Source: Trebonia sp036501515
GTDB taxonomy: Bacteria; Actinomycetota; Actinomycetes; Streptosporangiales; Streptosporangiaceae
Length of the DNA stretch: 64,000 nt
Reading direction: 5' to 3'
NCBI GenBank assembly: GCA_036501515.1
Contig: DASYAD010000066.1
Span: 1 to 64,000, forward strand
Below the pieces are notes generated by a model. It was given only the letters and a program-made list of their open reading frames with translations. It was not told the origin of the DNA and searched no databases. Positions 15,496 through 24,320 of the stretch are shown piece after piece (position 1 is the stretch's first letter; every line of letters starts with the position of its first letter). The translations under genes and the position numbers were made by a program.

Positions 15496-16119
15496 TCAGC
15501 GGGATTCGACCCCGCGCAGCACGGTCGCGAGGAAATTGTCCAGTACCTCCGCCCGGGCCGCTTTCGAGTACTCGTGGCTGGTGAGCAGCATCGCGTACAG
15601 CCCGAGCATGAAGAACTGGGCGGTGCGCAGCGCGTCCGCGCCCGGGTAAAGCTCACCCCGCGCCCGCGCCTGCTCGATGCCCTCGACCAGCAGCGTCATC
15701 ACGGGGTACTCGGTCCACTGGTCGGCCCCCGGCAGCACGTCCGGGCGCCGCGGCGAGAAGTGCAGCCCGAGCATCTCGCGGAACAGCACCTTGCCGACCC
15801 GCCGCTCCATCGCGGTGATGAGCCGGACGATCTCCCCGAGCACCCCCGCCAGGTCGTTCGGCCCGGCCAGGTAGCGCGACAGCTGAGCGGCCAGCCGCGC
15901 TTCCTCGCTGCGCTCGAGCTCGGCCAGCACGTGCTCCTTGGTGGGGTAGTGAAAGTAGAACGTGCCGCGGGCCACGCCCGCCTCCTTGGCGATGACGCCG
16001 ACGTCCGCCGCGGCCATGCCGGCCTGCTTGAACTCGGCGATCGCGGCGGCGTAAACGCGCTCGCGCGTCTGCCTGCGCTGCGCCTCGCGCCCGCTGACCT
16101 TGTCTTCCGCCCCCGTCAT
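15496..16119 (-). CDS. TetR-family transcriptional regulator
   Basis: A 207-residue TetR regulator. The DNA-binding domain is VGVIAKEAGVARGTFYFHYP followed by TKEHVL. The C-terminal domain resembles those of regulators of fatty acid and xenobiotic genes. It is convergent with the hydrolase gene and divergent from the P450-molybdenum hydroxylase unit. The spacer carries the TGAC-type palindromes at 16143-16182, distinct from the GAGAAT motif, so it probably controls itself and the P450 unit. Confidence 0.9.
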   Translation of the reverse strand: MTGAEDKVSGREAQRRQTRERVYAAAIAEFKQAGMAAADVGVIAKEAGVARGTFYFHYPTKEHVLAELERSEEARLAAQLSRYLAGPNDLAGVLGEIVRLITAMERRVGKVLFREMLGLHFSPRRPDVLPGADQWTEYPVMTLLVEGIEQARARGELYPGADALRTAQFFMLGLYAMLLTSHEYSKAARAEVLDNFLATVLRGVESR

Positions 16120-16142
16120 GGTGCTCCATTCATATCGATTTC

Positions 16143-16182
16143 ACTGACGTCAGTCAATGACTAATTTCAATGACATTTGTCA
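16143..16182. promoter_or_regulatory. Tandem TGAC/GTCA palindromes in the divergent TetR-P450 promoter
   Basis: ACTGACGTCAGT (16143-16154) is a perfect palindrome. TGACATTTGTCA (16171-16182) has 5-bp TGACA/TGTCA arms. Their centres are 28 bp apart. They lie 24 bp upstream of the TetR start and about 100 bp upstream of the P450 start. They are probably this TetR's own operator. Confidence 0.65.
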
Positions 16183-16278
16183 GCGAAGTCTTGCCAGCGG
16201 CCGTGCCACCGGTTTATATGTAAATGACCGCTCACCGCGCACACGCCGGTGCGGCGCCCCAACGACGGGAGGCGCTCC

Positions 16279-17469
16279 GTGGATTCCGACGCGCTCTACT
16301 GGGACCCCTACGACGCCCGCTACGCGGCCGATCCCTGGCCGATCTTCGCGCGGATGCGCTCAGAAGCACCGCTGTACTACAACGACAAGCACGACTTCTA
16401 CGCGGTGAGCCGGTACGCGGACGTCGAGCGGGCGCTCACGGACCCCGGGACCTTCTCCTCATCGCGTGGCAACATCCTCGAACTGATCAAGGCGAACATT
16501 GAGATGCCGTCGGGCACCCTCATCATGGAGGACCCGCCGGCCCACGACATCCACCGCAAGCTGCTAGCGCGGATATTCTCACCGCGCCGGGTCGCCGACC
16601 TGGAGCCGCGGATCCGCCAGTACTGCACCGACTGCCTCGACCCGCTGACAGGCGCGGACCGGTTCGACCTTATCGAGGCGCTCGGCCTTGAGATGCCGAT
16701 GAAGGTGATCGGCATGCTCATCGGCATCCCCGAGTCCGGCCAGGTGGCCTTCCGCGAACAGGCGAACGCCATGCTGCGCACCGAGGACGGCGGCCAGATG
16801 GACACCAGCGGCGGCCTCATCCTCAACCACGAGGCGCTCGGCGACTACGTCGACTGGCGCATCAAGAACCCGTCCGACGACGTGATGACCGAGCTGCTGA
16901 CGGCCCAGTTCGAGGACGAGCACGGCGTGACCCGCACGCTGACCAGGGACGAGGTCATCCTTTACGTCACCGTGCTGGCCGGCGCGGGCAACGAGACCAC
17001 TGGGCGGCTCATCGGCTGGATGGCCTCCACTTTGGCGCAGTTCCCTGAGCAGCGGGCGGACCTGGCCGCCGACCCGTCGCTCATCAACGGCGCGGTCGAG
17101 GAGGTACTGCGGCTCGAGCCGCCCGGCGTGTCCATCGCCCGCTACGTCAACCAGCCCGCCGAGTTCCACGGGCAGACGGTCCCGGCCGGCAGCTCGCTGC
17201 TGATCCTGATCGGGTCGGCCAACCGCGATCCCGAACGCTACGCGGACCCGGACACGTTCGACATCCGCCGCAAGGCCAGCCTTCACCTGACCTTCGCCAT
17301 CGGCCCGCATTACTGCCTCGGCTCGGCCCTGGCCCGGCTGGAGGGCCGGGTCGCGCTCGAAGAGATCCTGCGGCGCTGGCCGACCTGGGAGATCGACTGG
17401 GCCGGGGCGCAGCGCGCGCAGACCTCGACCGTCCGCGGCTGGGAGCGGCTGCCGCTCCTGGTCGCCTGA
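16279..17469 (+). CDS. Cytochrome P450
   Basis: A 396-residue bacterial class I P450, a haem monooxygenase that hydroxylates a hydrophobic substrate using electrons from a ferredoxin. The I-helix motif is AGAGNETT, the ExxR region is EEVLR, and the haem loop is FAIGPHYCLG with ligand C346. GTG at 16279 follows GGGAGG by 7 nt and gives the normal P450 start. It leads a unit with the molybdenum hydroxylase and SDR. No ferredoxin gene adjoins it; the nearest is at 24321. Confidence 0.93.
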   Translation: MDSDALYWDPYDARYAADPWPIFARMRSEAPLYYNDKHDFYAVSRYADVERALTDPGTFSSSRGNILELIKANIEMPSGTLIMEDPPAHDIHRKLLARIFSPRRVADLEPRIRQYCTDCLDPLTGADRFDLIEALGLEMPMKVIGMLIGIPESGQVAFREQANAMLRTEDGGQMDTSGGLILNHEALGDYVDWRIKNPSDDVMTELLTAQFEDEHGVTRTLTRDEVILYVTVLAGAGNETTGRLIGWMASTLAQFPEQRADLAADPSLINGAVEEVLRLEPPGVSIARYVNQPAEFHGQTVPAGSSLLILIGSANRDPERYADPDTFDIRRKASLHLTFAIGPHYCLGSALARLEGRVALEEILRRWPTWEIDWAGAQRAQTSTVRGWERLPLLVA

Positions 17470-17481
17470 GGGCGGGCGAAC

Positions 17482-19842
17482 ATGACCGCGGCTGCCCACG
17501 TAGCCGGTGCGGCCCGGTACGTGGGCAGCCGTGTCCACCGCGTCGAAGACGCCCGGCTGCTGACCGGCGCGGGAACGTTCGTCGACGACATCGTCCGCCC
17601 GGGCATGCTGCACGCGTGCTTCGTGCGCAGCCCGCACCCGCGGGCGCGGATCGGCGCGGTCGACGCCGCGGCCGCGCTTGCGCTGCCGGGCGTGCACGCC
17701 GTTTTCACCGCGGCGGACCTCAACGGCGAGGTTCGCGAGGCCTGGTACACCGGTACCACCAAGCACGTGCCCGACACGCCGCGGCCGCCGCTGGCCGAGG
17801 GCGAGGCCCGGTTCGCGGGCGACCCGGTCGCGCTGGTCGTGGCCGACGGCCGCTACCTGGCCGAGGACGCGGCGGAGCTGGTGGAGGTCGACTACGAGCC
17901 GCTGCCCGCCGTCGCGGACTACGCCCGGGCGGCGGAGACGGCGGCGGAAACCGGAGCGCTTGTACACGCCGCCTACCCCGGTAACCTGGCCGGCCAGCTG
18001 GCCGGCGCGCCGACGGAGACCCTGGCCGGCACCTTCGCTTCCGCCCGGCTGGTGACGACAGAAACGATCTGGCAGCAGGCCTACGCCGCCGTGCCGATGG
18101 AGGCGCGCGGCCTGGTGGTCGAGTGGTCCGCGGGCAGCGGCGAGCTGACGATCTGGGCCGCCACCCAGGCGCCGCACGAGGTCAGGATGTTCTGCGCGCG
18201 GCTGCTCGGCCTGCCCGAGCACCGGATCCGGGTAATCGCCCGGGATGTCGGCGGCGGGTTCGGGCTCAAGGTGATGCCGCTGCGCGAGGACATCTGCCTG
18301 ATGCTGGCGGCCCGCAAGGTCCCTGGCGCGCTGAAGTGGGTCGAGGACCGCCAGGAGAACCTGATGTCGGCCGGTCAGGCGCGGCACGAGCACGGCACCG
18401 TGCGGCTCGCGTTCGACGAGGCGGGCACGATCCTGGCCGCCAGCCTCGACCACACCCAGGACGTCGGCGCTTACCCGACCCCCTGGCCCGTCGGCACCGG
18501 GGCGGCCACCGGCATGCTGTTCCCGGGGCCGTACCGGATCGCCAGGGCTACGTTCACTCATGCTTCGGTGTTCTCCAACACCCCGGGACGGGTCGCCTAC
18601 CGCGGGCCGTGGGCCTTCGAGACCCTGGCGCGCGAGGTCACGCTCGACATCAGCGCCCGCCAGCTGGGGATCGACCCGGCCGAACTGCGCCGCCGTAACC
18701 TGCTCAGCGCGGGTGAGATGCCGTACCCGAACCCCAACGGCATGCCCTACGACCACATGGCCGCGCGGGAAACGCTCGAGCGGGCGCTGTCCATGCTCGA
18801 CTACCCGGCCTTCAGGGCCGAGCAGGCGGCCGCCCGCGCCCGCGGCCGCTACCTCGGGGTCGGCATCTCCTGCTACGCGGAGCCGACAAGCGCCGCGTTC
18901 GGCTACTACGCGACCGAAGGCGCGACGATCCGGATCGAGCCGAGCGGCAAGATCAACGTCTACGTGGCCGGCGGGTCCACCGGCAATAGCCTGGAGACGA
19001 CCGTCATCCAGCTGACGGCCGACGCGCTCGGGGCCGACATCGCCGACGTGGCCACCATCCAGGGGGACACCGCGGTGACCCCCTTCGGCGCCGGCACCGG
19101 CGGCAGCCGCAGCGGCTCGATGACCGCGGGCGCCGTCGCGGAGACGGCCGGTCTGCTCAGGGCCCGGCTGACCGCGCTGGCGGCGCACCGTCTGGAGGCA
19201 TCCGCCGACGACATCGAGCTCGCGGACAGCCGGGCCGCGGTGCGCGGCGATCCCGAGGCCGGCCTCAGCTTCGCCGCGCTGGCGGACATCGCCTACTTCC
19301 AGCCGGCACTGCTGCCGCCCGGGCAGCCGGCCGGCCTCGAGGCGAGCGCCAGGTACGCGCCTGTGAACGTGCCAATGCTGTGGGCCACCGCCACGCATGT
19401 GTGCACCTGCGAGGTCGACGTGACCACCGGCGCGGTGCGGCTGCTGCGCTACATCGTCGGCGAGGACTGCGGCAACATGATCAACCCGGCCGTGGTCGAG
19501 GGACAGATCGCCGGCGGGGTGGTGCAGGGCATCGGCGGGGCGCTGCTCGAGGAGCTCGCGTACGACGCCGACGGCAACCCGCTCGCCACCACGTTCATGG
19601 ACTACCTGCTGCCGACGGCCGCCGACGTGCCGGTCATCGAATACGGCCACGTCCTCGACGCGCCGGGGCCAGGACCCGGCGGCCACAAGGGCGTCGGCGA
19701 GGGCGGCGCCATCGGCGCGCCCCCGGCGGTGGTGAACGCGGTGGCCGACGCGCTGGCACCGTTCGGGGTGACGATCACCCGCCTGCCGCTCAGCCCGGCC
19801 GCGGTCGCCGGCCTGCTCGAGGCGGCGGGAGCACCCTGGTGA
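17482..19842 (+). CDS. Molybdenum hydroxylase large subunit (xanthine dehydrogenase/CO dehydrogenase family)
   Basis: A 786-residue molybdopterin-binding subunit of the xanthine oxidase family, which hydroxylates carbon centres with water-derived oxygen. It starts with the classic VGSRVHRVEDARLLTGAGTF block. The active-site loop near residue 372 reads VAYRGPWAFE: it lacks the Cys of true CO dehydrogenase (AYRCSFR), so CO is not the substrate. The catalytic Glu is present near residue 740 in GVGEGGAIGAPP. It is followed by FAD and 2Fe-2S subunits in large-medium-small order with overlapping stops and starts. The cofactor variant is not determinable. Confidence 0.92.
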   Translation: MTAAAHVAGAARYVGSRVHRVEDARLLTGAGTFVDDIVRPGMLHACFVRSPHPRARIGAVDAAAALALPGVHAVFTAADLNGEVREAWYTGTTKHVPDTPRPPLAEGEARFAGDPVALVVADGRYLAEDAAELVEVDYEPLPAVADYARAAETAAETGALVHAAYPGNLAGQLAGAPTETLAGTFASARLVTTETIWQQAYAAVPMEARGLVVEWSAGSGELTIWAATQAPHEVRMFCARLLGLPEHRIRVIARDVGGGFGLKVMPLREDICLMLAARKVPGALKWVEDRQENLMSAGQARHEHGTVRLAFDEAGTILAASLDHTQDVGAYPTPWPVGTGAATGMLFPGPYRIARATFTHASVFSNTPGRVAYRGPWAFETLAREVTLDISARQLGIDPAELRRRNLLSAGEMPYPNPNGMPYDHMAARETLERALSMLDYPAFRAEQAAARARGRYLGVGISCYAEPTSAAFGYYATEGATIRIEPSGKINVYVAGGSTGNSLETTVIQLTADALGADIADVATIQGDTAVTPFGAGTGGSRSGSMTAGAVAETAGLLRARLTALAAHRLEASADDIELADSRAAVRGDPEAGLSFAALADIAYFQPALLPPGQPAGLEASARYAPVNVPMLWATATHVCTCEVDVTTGAVRLLRYIVGEDCGNMINPAVVEGQIAGGVVQGIGGALLEELAYDADGNPLATTFMDYLLPTAADVPVIEYGHVLDAPGPGPGGHKGVGEGGAIGAPPAVVNAVADALAPFGVTITRLPLSPAAVAGLLEAAGAPW

Positions 19843-20786
19843 AGCCCGCCGCGTTCGCCTACCACACGCCGGCGTCGGCCGCCGACGCCGTCGCGCTGCT
19901 GGCCGAGCTGGGCGACGGCGCCAAGGTGATCGCGGGCGGGCAGAGCCTGGTGCCCATGCTCGCCCTGCGTCTCGCGGTCTTCGATCACCTGGTTGACCTG
20001 CGCCGGGTCGCCGGGCTGACCGGGATTGAGCGGCGCGAGGGGTCGCTCTGGATCGGCGCGGCCACCACCCAGTCAGAGATCGGCCGCTCAGGGCTGGTCG
20101 CCGCCGAGGTCCCGCTGCTGGCCCGGGCCACTCCGCTCATCGGCCACTTCCAGATCAGGAACCGCGGCACGATCGGCGGCTCGCTCGCACACGCGGACGC
20201 CGCCGCCGAGTACCCGGCCGTCGCGCTCACGCTCGGCGCGGTCATCGAGACCACGTCGCCCCGCGGCCAGCGGACGATCCCGGCGGCCGGGTTCTTCCAC
20301 GGCATCTGGACCACCGCGCTTGAACCCGACGAGCTGCTGACCGGGGTGGTCTTCCCGCCGTGGGGAGGAGCAGGCGGCCGCTGCGGCTTCGCGGTCGAGG
20401 AGTTCGCCCGCCGTCCTGGCGACTTCGCCATCGCCGGGGCCGCGGTGGCGGTGGAACTTTCCGGCGGCGGCAGCGGCGGCGGCCCGCGCGTCCGCCGCTG
20501 CGCCATCGGGCTGTTCGGGCTTGGACAGACCGCCGTGCGCGCCCCGGCGGCGGAGGCCGCCGCGACCGGCGCCGTCGCCGCGGACCTCAGCTCCGCCGCC
20601 AGCGCGCGCGAGATCGGCGCGGCCGCGATGGCGGAGCTCGATTCCGTTCCGTCCGACCTGCACGGCTCGGCCGCCTACCGCAGGCGAGTCGGAGCGGCGG
20701 TGACCGCCGGGGCCTGGCTACGGGCCCTGGCTGAAGCGGAGGAACAAGCAGGCGCTCGGCCAGGCAAGGAGGAACCCGGTGGCTGA
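19839..20786 (+). CDS. Molybdenum hydroxylase FAD-binding (medium) subunit
   Basis: A 315-residue FAD-binding subunit of the CoxM/XdhB type that passes electrons from the iron-sulfur subunit. FAD motifs are IAGGQSLVPMLALRL near residue 31 and TIGGSLAHADAAAEYPA near residue 112. The C-terminal CO dehydrogenase flavoprotein domain follows, with a Gly-rich insert near residue 210. GTG at 19839 overlaps the large-subunit stop (GTGA), so the subunits are translationally coupled. Confidence 0.92.
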   Translation: MKPAAFAYHTPASAADAVALLAELGDGAKVIAGGQSLVPMLALRLAVFDHLVDLRRVAGLTGIERREGSLWIGAATTQSEIGRSGLVAAEVPLLARATPLIGHFQIRNRGTIGGSLAHADAAAEYPAVALTLGAVIETTSPRGQRTIPAAGFFHGIWTTALEPDELLTGVVFPPWGGAGGRCGFAVEEFARRPGDFAIAGAAVAVELSGGGSGGGPRVRRCAIGLFGLGQTAVRAPAAEAAATGAVAADLSSAASAREIGAAAMAELDSVPSDLHGSAAYRRRVGAAVTAGAWLRALAEAEEQAGARPGKEEPGG

Positions 20787-21264
20787 CGTCGAACTCGAGA
20801 TCACGGTGAACGGCCGGCCGCGGCGGGCCAGCGTGCCGCCGCGGCTGACCCTGGCCGACTTCCTGCGCGAACGCTGCCAGCTCACCGGCACCCACCTGGG
20901 CTGCGAGCACGGCGTCTGCGGCGCCTGCACAGTGCTGCTCGACGGCCAGGCGGTCCGTTCGTGCCTGGTCTTCGCCGTGCAGGCCGACGGCAGCGCGGTC
21001 ACCACCATCGAGGGAATCGCCGCGCCTGACGGCGAGCTCTCGCCGGTCCAGGCCGCCTTCCGCGAACAGCACGGGCTGCAGTGCGGTTTCTGCACCCCGG
21101 GCTTCGTCATCTCGGTGACCGCGTTCCTGCGCGATCACCCCTGTCCAACGGACGAGCAGATCAGGGACGCCCTGTCGGGCAACCTCTGCCGCTGCACCGG
21201 ATACCAGGGCATCCTGGCGGCCGTGCACGCGGCCGCCAGCGCCGACCAAGGAGAAACGAGGTAG
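20779..21264 (+). CDS. Molybdenum hydroxylase 2x[2Fe-2S] (small) subunit
   Basis: A 161-residue iron-sulfur subunit. The plant-type cluster is bound by C42, C47, C50 and C62, and the second cluster by C102, C105, C137 and C139 (QCGFCTPG and LCRCTGYQ). All eight ligands are present. GTG at 20779 lies inside the end of the FAD-subunit gene (8-bp overlap) after AAGGAGGAA. It completes the three-subunit enzyme. Confidence 0.95.
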   Translation: MADVELEITVNGRPRRASVPPRLTLADFLRERCQLTGTHLGCEHGVCGACTVLLDGQAVRSCLVFAVQADGSAVTTIEGIAAPDGELSPVQAAFREQHGLQCGFCTPGFVISVTAFLRDHPCPTDEQIRDALSGNLCRCTGYQGILAAVHAAASADQGETR

Positions 21265-21266
21265 TC

Positions 21267-22103
21267 ATGCCAGGCAGAGCAGAAGGCAAAGTCGCTTTCA
21301 TCACCGGCGCCGGGCGCGGCCAGGGCCGCAGCCATGCGGTGCGGCTGGCCCAGGAGGGGGCCGACATCATCGCCGTCGACATCTTGCACGATGTCGACGG
21401 AGCGCTCCCGATGTCCACGGCGGAGGATCTCGCCGAGACCGTGAAGCTCGTCGAGGCGCAAGACCGGCGGATTGTCACCGCCCAGGCCGACGTGCGCGAC
21501 TTCGACGCGCTCAAGGCGGCGGTGGACGACGGCGTGGCCGAGCTTGGCCGGCTCGACATCATCGTGGCCAACGCCGGCATAGCCAGCCTCGGCGGCCCGG
21601 TCCAGTCAATGGACGCCGACAACTGGAAGCACACCATCGACATCAACCTGACCGGCCCGTGGCACACCGCCCGGGCCGGCATCCCGCACGTGATCGCGGG
21701 CGGCCGGGGCGGCTCCATCGTCTTGACCAGCTCGGTCGGCGGCATGAAGGCGATGGCGAACATGAGCCACTACGTGTCGGCCAAGCACGGCGTGATCGGC
21801 CTCATGCGGTCCCTCGCCGTCGAGCTCGGCCAGCACAATATCCGCGTCAACTCGGTCCACCCGACCAACGTGAACACGCCCATGTTCATGAACGAGGGCA
21901 CCTACAAACTGTTCCGCCCCGACCTGGAGAACCCCGGGCCTGCGGACGTGGCCGAGGTCGCGGCGGCGTTCATGCACGTGCTGCCCGTCGGCTGGGTCGA
22001 GCCCGAGGACATCAGCAACGCCATCCTCTTCCTCGTCTCCGACGAGGCCCGCTACATCACCGGCGTGACCCTGCCGGTCGACGCCGGCGCGCTGCTGAAG
22101 TAA
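21267..22103 (+). CDS. Mycofactocin-coupled SDR family oxidoreductase
   Basis: A 278-residue classical SDR with TGAGRGQGRS at residues 13-22, catalytic S155/S156, Y169 and K173, and an NAG motif. The insert after the second beta strand (AVDILHDVDG then MSTAEDLAET) and the EAQDRRIVTAQADVRD block mark the subfamily whose NAD is not exchangeable and whose reducing power passes to mycofactocin. It would oxidise an alcohol produced by the P450 or hydroxylase upstream. ATG at 21267 is 2 bp after the small-subunit stop, with AAGGAGAAACGAGG upstream. No mycofactocin biosynthesis genes are in the window. Confidence 0.93.
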   Translation: MPGRAEGKVAFITGAGRGQGRSHAVRLAQEGADIIAVDILHDVDGALPMSTAEDLAETVKLVEAQDRRIVTAQADVRDFDALKAAVDDGVAELGRLDIIVANAGIASLGGPVQSMDADNWKHTIDINLTGPWHTARAGIPHVIAGGRGGSIVLTSSVGGMKAMANMSHYVSAKHGVIGLMRSLAVELGQHNIRVNSVHPTNVNTPMFMNEGTYKLFRPDLENPGPADVAEVAAAFMHVLPVGWVEPEDISNAILFLVSDEARYITGVTLPVDAGALLK

Positions 22104-22150
22104 CAGCACGCCCGCGCGGTCCTGAAGTAGCGGCCGGCCAGTTCCGGCAT

Positions 22151-22182
22151 CCCCGGGAGAGCCCGCGAGGACTCTCCCGGGG
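22151..22182 (+). terminator. Hairpin ending the P450-hydroxylase-SDR unit
   Basis: CCCCGGGAGAG (22151-22161) pairs perfectly with CTCTCCCGGGG (22172-22182) across a 10-nt loop, 48 bp past the SDR stop. There is no T run. Confidence 0.65.
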
Positions 22183-22227
22183 CGAACGTGACCTGGACTG
22201 GCAGCGGAGCCCCGCTACGCTGTGCCG

Positions 22228-22635
22228 ATGGCAGGTAACAGCATTTCCTGGCCCGAGGTGGCCGCCCGCCTGGCCCCGGCCCGCAGCTACTGGCTGGGCA
22301 CCACCTCGCCGGCCGGCGCCCCGCACGCGGCCCCCGTCTGGGGAGCGGTGACCGGGGACACCCTGTGTCTGTACAGCGAGCGCAGCACGCGCAAGGCACG
22401 GAACCTGGCCGCTGACCCGCGGCTCGTCCTGCACACGGAAAGCGCCGACGACGTGCTGATCGTGCACGGCACCGCCGAACGGCGGCAGCTGCCCGCGGAA
22501 TCGGCATCAATGCAGGCAGTGGAAAAGGTCTTGGAAATCTTTCGTGCTCTGGTACATACGAATTACCACTTAGACAAAAGTTTCCATAACGATAGGCTAG
22601 CCAGTCACTTCAGCCACTTTGCAAGCTCAGGATAG
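22228..22635 (+). pseudogene. Truncated pyridoxamine-5'-phosphate-oxidase-family protein with a foreign AT-rich tail
   Basis: Residues 1 to about 90 match the FMN-binding split-barrel (PPOX/F420-type) fold: SYWLGTTSPAGAPHAAPVWG, then the LCLYSERSTRKARNLAADPR block and DVLIVHGTAER. From about 22503 the DNA becomes AT-rich. The protein turns into a sequence unlike the family (KVLEIFRALVHTNYHLDKSF and beyond), so the last third of the fold is missing. The break looks like an insertion or recombination joint. A GTG at 22222 is an alternative start. Confidence 0.7.
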
Positions 22636-22695
22636 CTCAGCCGGTCACCCGGGTCGGTTTTACGAGACTCTGACGCCCCCGGGCTGGTCACACCA

Positions 22696-22842
22696 GCCGC
22701 CTACGTAACACGGGCAAGCCCGGCTGGCCGCACAAGCGCCGTTTACATGGCTCTGGCGAGCGCGGCCGCGCACACCAGCCGCCGCGAAGCTCCGCCGAGA
22801 ACCCACCGATCACATCCGCCGCTTACGTAACGCCGGCGAGCC
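22696..22842. repeat. Three degenerate copies of a GCCGCYTACGTAAC-like element
   Basis: Related strings occur at 22696-22720 (GCCGCCTACGTAACACGGGC), about 22736-22762 (GCGCCGTTTACATGGCTCTG, then GCGAGCG) and 22817-22842 (CCGCCGCTTACGTAACGCCG). They lie in gene-free DNA between two broken genes. They are probably decayed remnants of a small dispersed repeat. Confidence 0.4.
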
Positions 22843-22895
22843 TCCCTGCATGCCCGCGAACGCCGCCGCCGCGCCTGTGTCCCCGCGGAGTGTGC

Positions 22896-23342
22896 TTATC
22901 CCGGGAGGACCTGCGGGCGTTCCGTTGGGGTGAACGTGATCGGGACCGAGAGCGGTGCGCGGTTGAACGTGGAGTGGAAGTCGATGTCCGCGCCTGGCTT
23001 GAGCTTGAAATCGGTCATCCGGCCGACGACTTCCTCGATCGCCACCCGGAGGTTCATCCGGGCCAGGTTGGAGCCGACGCAGCGGTGCGGGCCGGCGCCG
23101 AACGCGATGTGCCGGTTGCGCTCGCGGCCGGGGTCGAAGGTGTCGGGCGCGTCGAACTCGCCGGCGTCCCGGTTCGCCGACGCCCAGTAGCCCGCGAGCA
23201 CCTGGTCGAACAGCCACCCGCCGGCGTAGCTGACGGCCTCGGCCGCGGTGGGGGCGAGCACGGTCAGCCGCGGCAGCAGGGAGTACCTGACCACCGGTTC
23301 CCGGCACGTTTCGCGCGGCTGAGCCACCAAGCAAGTATACAC
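22896..23342 (-). pseudogene. Chimeric fragment: AGGWL-D family N-terminus joined to a P450 C-terminus
   Basis: A 148-codon frame made of two unrelated pieces. Residues 23-51 (LPRLTVLAPTAAEAVSYAGG then WLFDQVLAGY) resemble the protein at 3804-4385. From about residue 53 it is the end of a P450: ASANRDAGEFDAPDTF, then the haem loop IAFGAGPHRCVG with C88, and a normal P450 C terminus. The P450 I-helix, ExxR and substrate-binding regions, about 300 residues, are absent, so it cannot be a working P450. A deletion between two neighbouring genes would explain it. Confidence 0.8.
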
Positions 23343-23393
23343 TCACTTACCCAAATCCCGGGGTAGCGGTAAGACTTCCGTCGCCTGGTTGGC

Positions 23394-23408
23394 GAGAGTA
23401 TGATTCTC
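23394..23408. promoter_or_regulatory. Operator GAGAGTATGATTCTC (one mismatch)
   Basis: This has the same core and the same A to G change as the site at 12805. It sits 42 bp upstream of the SDR start at 23450 and 52 bp from the chimeric fragment on the other strand. It presumably controls the SDR-ferredoxin-P450-DoxX unit. Confidence 0.72.
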
Positions 23409-23449
23409 ATATTCGGGAGCAGTATTTCCAGCCAGAAGGGCCAGCATTT

Positions 23450-24310
23450 ATGGGACGCGTCCAGGGCAAGGTCGCCTTCATCACCGGAGCCGCGCGCGGC
23501 CAGGGCCGCAGCCACGCGCTACGGCTGGCGGAGGAGGGCGCCGACATCATCGCCGTCGACCTGTGCCAGGACTTTGACACCATCGGCTACCCCATGTCCA
23601 CGCCTGACGACCTCAAGGAGACCGTCCGGCTGGTCGAGGCGCAGGACCAGCGGATCGTGGCCGTGCAGGCCGACGTCCGCGAGCGCGGCCAGCTGCAGGC
23701 GGCCCTTGAGCGCGGTATCGCCGAGCTCGGCAAGGTCGACATCGTGGTGGCCCAGGCGGGGATCGCCGGGATGAAAGGCCAGCCGCCGCTGCAGGCATGG
23801 ACCGACGTGATCGACACCAACCTGATCGGTGTCCTCAACGCCGTCCACGCGGCCCTGCCCCACCTGCAGGCGGGCGCCTCGGTGATCGCGACCGGCTCGG
23901 TCGCGGCCTACCTGCAGGCGCTGCCCATCAGGGAGGCGGGCACCGATTCCGGCGGCATCGCCTACATGGTGGCCAAGCGGGCGCTCTCGAGCTACATGCA
24001 CGACCTGGCGCGGGAGCTGGCACCGCGGCAGATCCGGGCGAACGTGATTCACCCGACCAACGTCGACACCGACATGCTGCAGAGCGAGCCGATGTACCGC
24101 TCCTTCCGTCCGGACCTTGAGCACCCGACCAAGGCGGACGCGACCCCCGCGTTCCACGTGCAGCAGGCCATGCCGATTCCGTGGATCGAGCCGGTCGACA
24201 TCAGCAACGCGGTGCTGTTCCTGGCCTCCGACGAGGCGCGCTACGTCACCGGCATGCAGCTGCGAGTCGACGCCGGCGGCTACCTCAAGTGGTACGACTT
24301 CCACCTGTAA
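23450..24310 (+). CDS. Mycofactocin-coupled SDR family oxidoreductase (second copy)
   Basis: A 286-residue paralogue of the protein at 21267, with TGAARGQGRS, S150, Y172 and K176. The subfamily insert around residues 38-60 and EAQDQRIVAVQADVRE are also present. The usual NAG motif is QAG here (VAQAGIAG). It would pass electrons to mycofactocin rather than free NAD. It is followed after 10 bp by a ferredoxin and then a P450. The grouping suggests hydroxylation by the P450 and oxidation of the resulting alcohol by this enzyme. Confidence 0.93.
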   Translation: MGRVQGKVAFITGAARGQGRSHALRLAEEGADIIAVDLCQDFDTIGYPMSTPDDLKETVRLVEAQDQRIVAVQADVRERGQLQAALERGIAELGKVDIVVAQAGIAGMKGQPPLQAWTDVIDTNLIGVLNAVHAALPHLQAGASVIATGSVAAYLQALPIREAGTDSGGIAYMVAKRALSSYMHDLARELAPRQIRANVIHPTNVDTDMLQSEPMYRSFRPDLEHPTKADATPAFHVQQAMPIPWIEPVDISNAVLFLASDEARYVTGMQLRVDAGGYLKWYDFHL

Positions 24311-24320
24311 GGGAGAGAAC

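Noticed and set aside
16579..19686. A 1035-codon open frame on the minus strand
   Set aside because: It lies opposite the P450 and molybdenum hydroxylase genes, whose motifs are unmistakable. Its product is Arg/Gly/His-rich with no known fold; this is an antisense frame typical of GC-rich codon use.
22636..22895. Possible tRNA or small RNA in the gap with repeats
   Set aside because: No cloverleaf, no T-loop consensus and no terminator could be found; only degenerate repeats are visible.
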